DNA of 64,000 nucleotides from Pyrus communis (lineage: Eukaryota > Streptophyta > Magnoliopsida > Rosales > Rosaceae). Location of the stretch: the NCBI RefSeq assembly GCF_963583255.1, contig NC_084807.1:27726381-27790380 (forward strand), in the 5' to 3' direction. Positions 35,307-45,779 of this stretch are shown in pieces. Both the position numbers and the translations under genes were made by a program. The notes beneath the pieces were generated by a model that worked only from the letters and a program-made list of their open reading frames with translations, had not been told where the DNA came from and searched no databases. Every line of letters starts with the position of its first letter. The stretch's first letter is position 1.

Positions 35307-36180
35307 AACTTGATTTGAGTATTTCATGTATCAGAGAATATGAGGATTGTGAACCCAATAGAGAGGAGATATGTCAGTTGGCCAAGAAAAAGGTGAACTG
35401 TATATTTGTCAGGAAGGAAAACGGTTGATGCTTCATGCATGGATATCCACTGCATTTCACACGCATGAATGTGACTGCAAAACCCGAGGGCTGTTTTAAT
35501 ATTATCAAACGTCTATAACAATATTTGAAGTTATATCAAACGTTTTTTCTTAGACGATATTATTGCATCTTTCTTCTTCATGATAATTTTCCATCACTTT
35601 CTTTCCACACCATCCTACTTAATCATCTTTCTCTGTATAACGAGTTTTAATGCTGAGAGTAAATTTGAAAAAAAGAAAAGAAAAAACAACCATGTCTTTG
35701 CATTTTTAGATTTCTAACGATTCCTTATTTAGTTTTTTTGTGTCATGGTTTTTTGCAGATCAGTACACAACGATTTGACTTTGATAAAACTCTTCATAAC
35801 ATCATTCGTTAGCAGAAAGTTTAGGACTCAAGTATTCTTTGATCTACATTCTGATTTGGATATAATTGCAAACATGAATGTACCACAATACATTGTAATT
35901 GTAATGGTGAACAAACACTTTTTTTGGTTCTTCCAATTTCTTTTTTCATTGCTCGACAAAATGTATTTAATTATGTTGTATACATTTTTAAAGTAAAGGA
36001 AGAGATAGATACATTGAAGCATGAGTCGCAAATGATAAACTTAAGGTAGTATTACTTTTCTATTTTTTTTGTTTGCTTGGTTGGGTGGTGATTTTGCTGC
36101 ACTTGAAATGGGACGCGGTTGGCATCACAACCCTCATGTCCCCCTATACATAATAAAACTAAAACACACACAGTTCTCTT
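35307..36180. other. intergenic right flank of the Copia insertion
   Basis: AT-rich, no gene recognised. Before the insertion it was continuous with 30.1 kb. Confidence 0.4.
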
Positions 36181-36309
36181 ATTTCTGATATTTGAAACCT
36201 CTCTCTAACCATCAGCCACTTCTCTCTCTATCCTCTGAGTCTGAGCCCAGAGCCAAACGGCTCTCTCTCTCTCTCTGCATTTCCCTCGGCGCTGTCTCTC
36301 TCTTAAATA

Positions 36310-36560
36310 TGAGAGATGTCTCTCATTTCTCTAAACTTAGAACCCTAGCTGCTCCTCTCTCACAAACCAAAACCCTAGCTCCCATCTCTCAAAAATATGA
36401 CAACCCTGGCCGCGTCTCCTCTACCATTTCTACTTCAATGCTTTACCCTCCTCTCTCACATCAACACAACCCTTCACCCTTAGCGGCTCAACAACACTCA
36501 CTCTTCTCTGCAAAAACCCAAAACCAACGAGTCTCTGCAATGGAAATGTTGTCACATTGA
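36310..36560 (+). other. possible 5' exon of an unidentified organelle-targeted protein
   Basis: From the ATG at 36309-36311 a frame rich in Ser, Leu, Arg and Thr with few acidic residues runs to a stop at 36558-36560. It begins MRDVSHFSKLRTLAAPLSQT and looks like a targeting peptide. The leader upstream is CT-rich with CTCTCTCT tracts, and a CAGAGGTAAAC donor-like word follows at 36577-36587. No continuing exon was found. It may be an orphan or truncated gene start. Confidence 0.25.
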
Positions 36561-37279
36561 TGCTCCAATCTTCCCACAGAGGTAAACATCACCCATGACA
36601 TTCTTGAATATGTGTCCGTTTGGTGATATTTAGACAGAAAAAGTAGGAAACTAACACATGTTTGTTCTGATATGTGTATGAGGTTCTGGATCCGCTGACG
36701 AAATAATGAGGAACTACACTCGAACAGCACAGATCCAAAACAAAAAAAATGTAAAATCACTAGCCTCCATAACTGATCTCTCACTTCATGTCTCGTATAA
36801 ATTTCACCTTGGAGCTGCTTACTTGTGGTAGCAAACTCTTGATCTCTGTATATTCATGTTGATGGTTTGTGTGCAGGATGCTCGGATCCATGTGAGACAG
36901 TTGTAGATCCGGTAGTAATAGCTGTACTCAGTTCTGTGGTGTATGGATCTGTGATTTAACCGTACTCCTCATCCATGCATCGCAAAACTGAGCTGCAGAA
37001 AATTAGATCATGTTAATTGCAACAATCACCCCCAAACTTGCATCTTTAAATTAGATCATGTTAATTGCTTTAAATTTCAGCATAGTGTAGGTGTGGTTGA
37101 TGTGAATATAGACTTGCTGCTGAGTGCATGATCCAGTATAAGATAATCTGTCTTTATTTTCTCTGTTTGCAACCTGCAATTAACCAATTTTTGTGAAAAT
37201 TAAAAACAGATGTAAAATCAACTAGATAAATAAAGAAAGCATGCAACATATTTTTGGATTTTTCAAAGTTTTTATTTTA

Positions 37280-37400
37280 TTTTTTTTGGAGAAAACATTG
37301 CAACATAATCCACCTAAAACCCTAAATTTGCAGGGGTTTGCCGTTGACATTGCAATCCAATCCCACACATGCTCCAAACACCAAATACAGTAGAAACTAA
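37280..37400. repeat. copy of the MTB 5' UTR-intron region
   Basis: About 110 bp here, from ATTGCAACATAATCCACCTA through CATTGCAATCCAATCCCACA to CAGTAGAAACTAAGGTTT, closely match 26830-26930 in the MTB 5' intron, in the same orientation. Confidence 0.75.
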
Positions 37401-37429
37401 GGTTTGACGTTGACATTGCAATACAATTT

Positions 37430-37610
37430 GGGATCGGTTTGGGTTGGGGATTGGGATTAACGGGCAAATGATCAACTCAACTCAACTGAATCAATAAACG
37501 GATTGAAATTGGGTTGGGGATGGGGATGAATGGGCAAATGATTAACTCAACTCAACCCAATCAAAGAACGGGTTGAAATTGGGTTGGGTTTGGATGAGTT
37601 ATAACTAAAA
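37430..37610. repeat. short tandem repeat, GGGTTGGGG type
   Basis: Two to three units of about 70 bp, each with TTGGGTTGGGGAT, GGGCAAATGAT and AACTCAACTCAACC. Noncoding. Confidence 0.7.
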
Positions 37611-38034
37611 AAAACTCGCTATGTTTAAAGTTGGGTTGCACATGGGCGGGTTAGGATTGGCCCAATCCAAAGTGTACCCTAACTAACATATGGCTAAATA
37701 GTAAAATTTTCATTGATCTCCTGCTAAATTATCTTTTAAAAATAATCCAAAGTGATGTCATTTATATATGATCTCATTTCACAGAATAGCCTTTGCAAGT
37801 CTTGCATGGGCTTACATAAACATCCCATCTACTAACATATGAGGCCTAATATATCACTTGCATGCATTAGGTCAATTCCTATATAACTGCAAAATGATAA
37901 TTTTTGCTAGACAAATATACAAATATATATATACACACATATACATATCTTGCTAATTAATCCTATTAAATTTAATCATCAGTAAGTTTCATAACAATGA
38001 AATATAAGAGAAATGTTACTCGCACTTCAAGAAA

Positions 38035-40690
38035 ATTAGAGTGTTAAATTATTTAATAATAAAACAATATGTAGGGTGCATTTTACAAAATGTGAGGTGC
38101 TAATATAAAACTTACCATAATAGTGTTATGGAGTTTTTTTTTTTATGAAGTTTTTCTTTTCAATCATGATTTTTTTCTGTTCTTCTAGTTGTGTCAGTGC
38201 CATTCAAAAGAAAATAAACATTAGATGTAAAATTTAAATTTATAATTAACAGATATAATCAATATTTTAAAATCCCTACTAAATTAATATTACCTTTAAT
38301 TTTTCATTTGAAGCATCTAAGTTGTGTTTCAAGGTGTTCATCTTCAGTTTTTTAAGGATTCTCTCTTGGAAAAACATGCTCACAACAATAAATAAATATA
38401 TAAGACGTTTTGAAATAGATGCCTTAGTATTGAATATTTTAAATTAAACACATATTGCTTTTAAAGATTTGGTTAAACATTTTTCCTACAAAATTGTAGA
38501 AGCTATCATTTACTTTACCTTGAGTTGGTCATTCATGTCAAAAAAATTACACATTTTCATTTGGATTGAAATAAATTTCTTAGAATCTAGCTCTTTTGAT
38601 TTCCTTTCTAAAAGTAATTATTAAAATAACTTGATTTTGTACAATTTATTAGCAATACACCGTTTAATTTTTATTTTCTTTTGATAAAGAAACAATAATA
38701 CAAATTAAAAGGTATTCAATATAAATTTACCAATAAAAAAATACATATGAAAACCTACTAACCAACGATATCTATAAAATTAAATGTATCAATTGATAAC
38801 ATACACATAATTTATTGTATCTAATAATAGTGTCTCAAAACAGAACTAGTGACTATACTTGAAATAAGAAAATAGAGAAAAAGAAAAGAAAGATTACTAC
38901 TTTAAATACAAGAAACACCTATCTTTTCTAATCTCTTAATTAATATGTTTGGATACTTCAATTTAGTATTAATTTGTTAAGTAAAATATGAGTAACTACT
39001 AGTAGTGAAATGCTTTTAATCAAAATCTGAAATGCACAAATGTTTAATAAAAAAAATTGTCATGTGGGTGGGGGATTCTAATTTTCTCTAAAATAATAAA
39101 AGTGAACAAAAGTAAAACAAATTCAATACCAACTTTAATCGACTTCACCGTTTGGGTTACTAATGTAAAATTTTATGTCAAACGTTCCATCTCCTCAAAG
39201 TGTCTAACTCTTTGGTCATGACATCTAGAGTTTACCTCTCGCAATTCTAATCACGTGGCACCGAAGCCAACACGCAAACCATAGACATTATTTAACATAT
39301 CCATAGCCAATGGAGCTGTTTCATTTCCAAGCACGCAAACAATACCTTGAGCCTCAACACATATGTCTCTTGCTTCAATCTATCAATTTCTAGTTGTTGT
39401 GCTGATTCATTTTCCTGAAAAAATATGCACATCATAATATTAATAAAAGTAAAACAAAAAACAATATTGTGGCGCATAATTTTTCAGGAAAAAGAATCAA
39501 CGCAACAACTAGAAATTGATAGATTGAAGTAGGAGAGAAATGTGATGAGGCTCATGTTTGTGTGCTTGGAAATGAATCAGCTCCATTGGGTTATGGATAT
39601 ATAAAATAACGTCTATGGTTTGTGTGTAGGCTTAAATGCTACATGATGGCAAGATAGAAACTCTAGATGTCATGTACCAAATATTGAGGCACCTTGAGTA
39701 GCTCGAACGTGTGACAGAATGTTTTACATTAGGAGCCCAAAGGGTGAAGTCGATTAAGGTTAGTATTGGATTTGTTTTACTATTGTTTCGCTTTTATTAT
39801 TTTTAGAAAAAATTAGAATCCCTCACTAATCTTACCATTTATATTTATTAAACATTTATGCGCTTTCGGATTTTGATTAAGAAGTATTTCGTTACTAGTA
39901 GTTACTCATATATTTTACTTAACAAATTAATACTATTTTGAAGTATCCGCATATATTAGAAAAAATAGGTATTTCTTTTGTTCAAATTAGTAATCTTTGT
40001 TTTCTTATTTCGGGTATAGGTATTTCTTATTTCGGTTTTGAGACATTATTATTAGATACAACAAATTATGTGTATGTTATCAATTGGTACGTTTATTATT
40101 GTTTCTTCATCAATAAACGGCATATTGCTAATAAATTGTATATAATCAAGTTATTTTTGTAATAATCTTTAGAAGGGAAATTGAAAGAGGTAGATTCTAG
40201 GAAATTTGTTTCAATTCAAATGATGTGTAATTTTTTTGACATCAAGAACTAACGTAAATGAAAACTCCAACAATTTTGTATGAATCTTGTTTAACCAATC
40301 TTTAAAAGGAATATATGTAGTTTAAAATATTCAATGCTAAGGCATCTATTTCAAAATATCTTTTTTATTTTTTGTTGTGGGTATACATTTTCCACAAGAG
40401 AAAATTCCTTAAAAAATTAGATTTAGATGCTTTAAATGAAAATTTGAAGGAAATATTAATTTAAAATATTGATTATACCTGGCAATTCATAAATTTACAT
40501 CCAAAGGTTACTTTATTTTAGATGGCACTGACACAACTAGAAGAACAGAAAAGACGTGCTTGAAGGAGAAAACTTTAGAAAAAAAAAACTCCATAATATT
40601 GTATTATTATGGTAAGTTTATTAGCGTCTCACACTTTGTTAAATGTATCCCACATACTTTTTTATTATTAAATAATTTAACACTCTAATA
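38035..40690. repeat. very large inverted repeat, arms about 1.2-1.4 kb
   Basis: The left arm (about 38035-39420) and right arm (about 39482-40690) are reverse complements over most of their length, with a spacer of about 60 bp near 39450. Paired anchors include CTAGTTGTGTCAGTGCCAT (38188-38206) with ATGGCACTGACACAACTAG (40522-40540). A second pair is CAATTTCTAGTTGTTG near 39385 with CAACAACTAGAAATTG near 39503, and a third is the TTTGGG/CCCAAA blocks near 39155 and 39735. The arms have small indels. A transcript through it would form a long double-stranded hairpin. Confidence 0.9.
39292..39620. pseudogene. coiled-coil exon remnants at hairpin centre
   Basis: On the minus strand the left arm reads ENESAQQLEIDRLKQETYVL, with an acceptor-like splice site before it. 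The right arm repeats the inverse. A second exon-like piece ATGGCACTGACACAACTAGA (MALTQLEEQKRRA) lies at 40522-40560. These look like exons of one transposon-borne coiled-coil gene, present twice head to head. The family is not identified with confidence. Confidence 0.35.
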
Positions 40691-41224
40691 TAAAATAACC
40701 GTGGAGCTTGGAAGATATTACTTTTGATCAAACCCACTGTAAGTAATGAAAATCGCAACATTAAGAACTTAACATTCAACATAAGCATGAGTGTTTATTG
40801 ACCAATAAAGGGTTTATAGATGAGCGTCTCACACTTTGCTGAACTGCCCAGATAGTCAAAATTATGATATTCCCGGTTCTTATGTGGATGGAGTTTGTCT
40901 ACATGTGATGCAAGTGGAGATCATTATGCTTAGGAAGTCTTTTGGTTGTTGGTTTGCACTAGAAACTGCTTTATTTTGGTTTCCTACTGATGCCAACTTA
41001 TTTAATGATCTGTGGATTTGTTATTTTTATCAGTGTGCTCTGGATTGTGTTTCTGGAGCTGTTAATCATGAAGAGTTCTAGTAGTGTAGGAGAAAGTTAT
41101 GATGCTGCTGGTGATGTTGTGGCATCTAGTTGGGCAGCTGAGGTAGGGGTTTTAAGTCTAAGGAAGTGCAGAAGGTTGTAACAAAAGCTAAAGGAAATTG
41201 TAAGTATTGTCTTGAGCTGAATTA

Positions 41225-41330
41225 ATGAAGTATTTTACGTGGAATTGTAGGGGCCTGTGTAGGCCAAACTTTAGTGGCAATTTCAGTTTTTTGTGTTCGT
41301 TAGTAAGTGGAGATCAAGGTTGTAACTCAT
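41225..41330 (+). pseudogene. 5' fragment of a LINE ORF2 (endonuclease start)
   Basis: The frame starts MKYFTWNCRGL, the signature start of plant LINE ORF2 endonuclease domains, and then decays. The preceding 0.3 kb may be ORF1-side sequence. Only a short fragment remains. Confidence 0.45.
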
Positions 41331-41607
41331 AAATTTTTTCTCTTTTAATCCCCTTACTTAGGAATGCAGTGGGAGTAGACTGAGCGGTGGAGAGTGGGGT
41401 GTGTATTTAACTATGGTAATGCTAGGAAGACGATTATAAATGTTGATAAATGTGTTTATTTTCAGTTGATGATATACCATATAATTTGCAAATTTAGTAT
41501 AAAAAACTAATTTTCTTAGGTGATCACGCAAACACGTTTACGTGATCACGCAAACATCATTTCAAAATACAGAGGAAAATTTAGGGTTTGTGTTAAGTCT
41601 TGTTGAA
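41290..41607 (+). repeat. copy of the DCR upstream region
   Basis: Matches 49170-49605 in the same orientation, with a smaller middle. Shared blocks include GCAGTGGGAGTAGACTGAGC, GAGAGTGGGGTGTGTATTTA, ACTATGGTAATG and GAAAATTTAGGGTTTGTGTT. No DCR coding sequence accompanies it. Confidence 0.8.
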
Positions 41608-41609
41608 TG

Positions 41610-43250
41610 GAACTTGAGAGACTTGAAGGGGTTTTGTCTACAACCACTCAACGAGGAATCTTGATCATATCTAAAGAAAATTATGAGATCGGTGTTGTCA
41701 ATGTCCCTTCTCTTTCATTTTTCTCTTCTGCGGAAGGCTTCGACTCCTTTGATACACCTGTGTGGTGGCCCCTCCACCTTTGTGCCCGCTGTTTCTGACG
41801 GCCACCCAGTGCCTCGTGCTGATGTGACAACACCAGACAGCTTTCCAGCTGTTCCTCTGATACGGGCTCGGTGGTACCTCCACATTTATATGTAAAGATA
41901 TACACTATACAGATAGTTTTGTTTCTATGAAAATTATGCTTACTTTCAAGATATAAATTTTTGTAATCGAATTTTCAGTAGTTTCAATAATACGAATGAC
42001 ATATCAATTTAATATGCATGTCGAACATACTAAGCGATTAAGCTGTCTAATCCTTAAAGGAGAATTTTAACGAAAGTTCTTAGTATTGTTTATTTTAACG
42101 AAAAATTATATTTTTACATTAAAAATTGATCTTGATATTATTTATTTTACTTTTTTTTTCTTTTTTTTTTTAACTCAAAATTTTCAAATTTTTTTTCATT
42201 CACACCACAAAAAATATCTGCCATGCTCACAAGGTAGAGATTTAAGTCAAAAAATGGACTTTATTTTTCTTCAACCCAATACAATTTATTTTCTTATCTC
42301 CAGACTCCATCTAAACAGAAAGTTTGTCCATACATACAATGGCCGCTGCTCTCTCTCCCTTCATTTCATCCGAAGAAACCCTACCCTCCTTCTTCCCATT
42401 TTTCAACCAACCCTAGCGCTCTCTACCTTGTGAGGTAGATTGCTTTTACTTTTGTACAAAGGTACGGTGTGGTAAATGACACTATGTTATTGGAGTAGAA
42501 TTCTCTACTCTCCTATTACTATCTCATTCCATCTCTTCCTCTCACTCTTTTTTTGTCTTATTCTTTATATAAAAAATACAAAACAAGATGTAGACAAGAC
42601 GTAATCGCAACCGTTTAAATAGGAGTGGATGGAAGGAGAGAGAGATTAGGAGGAGAAAGAATCTTATTCCCATGTTATTTCCTGCAAAAGCTGGCAAGCC
42701 ACAAATTCTATCATAGCAATTGGATTGTATCAAGTCACATGATTTTTCGGTCTAAAAATGTAATGTGAAGTGTCCGTTTTTCGTTTTTCATGTGATAATA
42801 TATTATTAAAGAGAAGTGTTATTGACACTCTAAAAATCTCATTTTACACTCCTAACAAGTGTATTTTTCTTTTCAAATATAGAAAGTTAGGATTATAGAG
42901 TGAGAAATTTGGAATGCTAATAACAATTCATGTATTAAATCGTGACACCACTATAACAATTTATCAAGTTCCATATAAGTTGATCAAACTCTTTAGAGCA
43001 AATTATATTTGATGCTACCCCGGCAATGATACAAAAGTTGTATAGGCTTATTATAAAAGTCATCCTTAGCAAATAAAAAATGAAGTTGTTATATAGGATG
43101 GGTGGATGTTTATTGTCAGCTTATTTTTTCGCACAATTTCATAGCAACATTATAAATATTGAGAAAATGCTTTCTTTTGGCAGGGTCGAGGGGTCTCACA
43201 ACCCTCGATTAAGGTTTGTATTGGATTCGTTTTCCTATTGTTTCGCTTTT
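41610..43250. other. intergenic, no supported gene
   Basis: Contains a small element at 42.06-42.19 kb related to the one at 12.64-12.83 kb. A leader-like stretch near 42340 has a short frame MAAALSPFISSEETLPSFF that stops at once. Nothing else is recognised. Confidence 0.4.
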
Positions 43251-43460
43251 ATTATTTTTGTTGTGGGCATACATTTTCCATAAGAGAAAATTCCTTAAAA
43301 AGATGGCACAATTTAGGTGTTTCAAATGAAAAATTAAAGGTAATATTAATTTAAAATATTGATTATACCTGGTAATTCATAAATTTACATCTAATGTTTA
43401 CTTTATTTTAGATGGCACTGACACAACTAGAATAACAAAAAAGACGTGCTTGAAGAAGTT
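43190..43460 (+). repeat. third copy of the hairpin-arm sequence
   Basis: About 43190-43455 matches 39755-39800 and 40365-40560 of the right hairpin arm. Shared blocks include TATTGTTTCGCTTTTATTAT, AAATATTGATTATACCTGG and ATGGCACTGACACAACTAGA. It is a single, not inverted, copy with an internal deletion of the middle. Confidence 0.75.
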
Positions 43461-43761
43461 ATATGGTATGGGTGAATATATCGTCATCTTATTTTTTTCA
43501 CACAATTTCATAACAATATTTTAAATTAATATAAAAAATGACAGACTGTTCATGAGAAGTCCCACTTTCAAGAGATTTCCCTTAACATTTCTCTTGCTCT
43601 TGCTGCTCAAGAATACAGCTCTCTCTCCTTTCTCCCTCAGACACTCTTCTCAACTCTCTAGCCCTAAATTCCGCCAAAATCCCCATAGGATTTCACCAAT
43701 CCAAACCCCAGTCTCTGCAAATCCAACGTCACACCCTTGTTGAATATTTCAGGAATATATG

Positions 43762-43765
<4 letters not shown>

Positions 43766-43798
<33 letters not shown>
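43766..43798. repeat. AT microsatellite
   Basis: TAATATATATAT run of about 30 bp. Confidence 0.9.
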
Positions 43799-43800
<2 letters not shown>

Positions 43801-44114
43801 TCTGCTTGCATTGGCAGAGTGGGGAGTTGGGTCATTGCCCTACAATCATCTTTCTTCAAATTAAACACTGCTTCTTTTCATGTTTGGTGAAAAGACATGC
43901 ATGATTGATGGAAACAAGTGTATTTCTATGACTAACAAATATAACCTTTGGGTAACTGGTGCTCTGCAGCAGGCAATAACCATTCGAATGCCTCTTGGAT
44001 AATGCATCGTATTTTGTAACTTTGATTAATTTGAACTTGTGCAATTCTCTTTACATATTGATAACATTGGCAAAAAAGAGCATTTATTATCGTATCGATT
44101 CCGTTAAATAGAAT

Positions 44115-44815
44115 TGTCACATCTTGGTCCGGGACGGATCACTTCCTGGACCCGTTCCACCATCGTAGTACGATATTGTCCGTTTTGGGCCTTGACCACG
44201 GCCTCACGGTTTTGTTTCTGAGAATTCAGACGAGAACTTCCCGATGGATCACCCATCTGGGAATGCTCTCGCGCACTACTCTCTTAACTTCAGAGTTTCC
44301 ATGGAACCCGAAGCCAATGAGCTCCCAAAAGGCCTCGTGCTAAGTAGGGATGAGAATATACAGATAAGGATCACTCCCCTGTGCGATATGGAATGTTACA
44401 ATCCACCCCCTTAGGGGCCCGACGTTCTCGTCGGCACACACGCGACCAGGGTTAGGCTCTAATACCAAATTGTCACATCCCGTTCTCGTCGGCACACACG
44501 CGACCAGGGTTAGGCTCTAATACCAAATTGTCACATCCCGGCCCGGGACGGATTACTTCCTGGGCCCGCTTCACCACCGTAGCATGATATTGTCCGCTTT
44601 GAGCCCCGACCACGCCCTCACGGTTTTGTTTCTGGGAACTCATACGAGAACTTCCCGATGGGTCACCCATCCTGGGAATGCTCTCGCGCACTACTCACTT
44701 AACTTCGGAGTTCCTATGGAACCCGAAGCCAATGAGCTCCCAAAAGGTCTCGTGTTAGGTAGGGATGAGAATATACATATAAGCATCACTCCCCTTGACG
44801 ATGTGGGATGTTACA
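44115..44815 (-). mobile_element. Cassandra element with duplicated primer-binding region
   Basis: LTRs 44115-44400 and 44529-44815 carry 5S rRNA-like segments on the minus strand. A perfect 5-bp target duplication AGAAT flanks the element (44110-44114 and 44816-44820). The internal domain is longer than normal because a 58-bp unit (44471-44528) repeats the preceding PBS-proximal sequence together with the first bases of the LTR. Both PBS copies read TGGTATTAGAGCC, one base off the canonical site. The two LTRs differ at many C/T positions, so this copy is old. Confidence 0.92.
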
Positions 44816-44820
44816 AGAAT

Positions 44821-45779
44821 TGTGTACAGAAAGGTTTCGAATGATGGATTTTAATTGTGCGTTTTTGTTTTGTGTAGAAAGAGAGGAGTCTTGATCAAGT
44901 TCCTCTGGACAAGTGGTGAAGAATCAAAACAAGAAAACCGGAGGTACCGAGTAGCATGGGACGCCAACGACCGCCACTTGCCGTTAAGCAAGATGCAGCA
45001 GGTGCCAGAGATATCGGCAGCGTGGAGGGATCAGAGTGTGGCAGTGTTGAGTTGACGAAGGAAGAAGTCAAGGCATTGTTGGTTGAGAAGTTAAAAGTGA
45101 AGGTGTATTTCGCACCCAATTGTTTTTATATTTAAGCGTCACTTCCTTGATTCTATTAGCTTTGTATATGTTGAAAAATGTGAAAGTCCGACATTGATCA
45201 TCTTAATTACAAAATAACAGCAACTCGTATTAAATGGTTCTACTCATTGTATGAGGGCCGCTATGATTGGTAGTGAGCCGCACCCGCATATTTTTGATAT
45301 CTTCCGTAACATTCTGTTTGGAAGAGAAAATTTAAAATGATTAAGGAATTTTAAAATGTCCAAAAATGAAACAATGAAATTTTATTTTTTTAAATTGGTG
45401 AATTTTCTTATCTGATTAATCTAGAAAAAATTTGAATTTGAATACGATCTTTTTTATATTTAATTTCTCATTCATGAAAATTTGAAAATAATATCTATTT
45501 ACATAGAATTTAAATTTAAGAATTGAAAATCTGAAATTCCAATTAAACAAAAAATACAATAAAAAAGAAAATTAAATTAAAGTCCAACAAAAAACTCACA
45601 CTCCCACACAAATCTAAATAAAAATTGGTCCGTATGTGACTCCAGTAATTATTAAATGCCTGCCTCAACTAAACCCACATACGAACCAATTAATTAATTA
45701 TAATCCCATAGTTACCACTACTAATTAAACTGCCTTCAAATTAACCCAAATCCATGCTTAATTAATTAAGCTTATTTAA
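44821..45779. other. intergenic with an unidentified gene fragment
   Basis: At about 44925-45110 (plus) a frame with GSVEGSECGSVELTKEEVKA followed by LLVEKLKVK is readable. It resembles coding sequence in composition, but I cannot assign it. The rest is AT-rich 3' flank of DCR. Confidence 0.3.
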
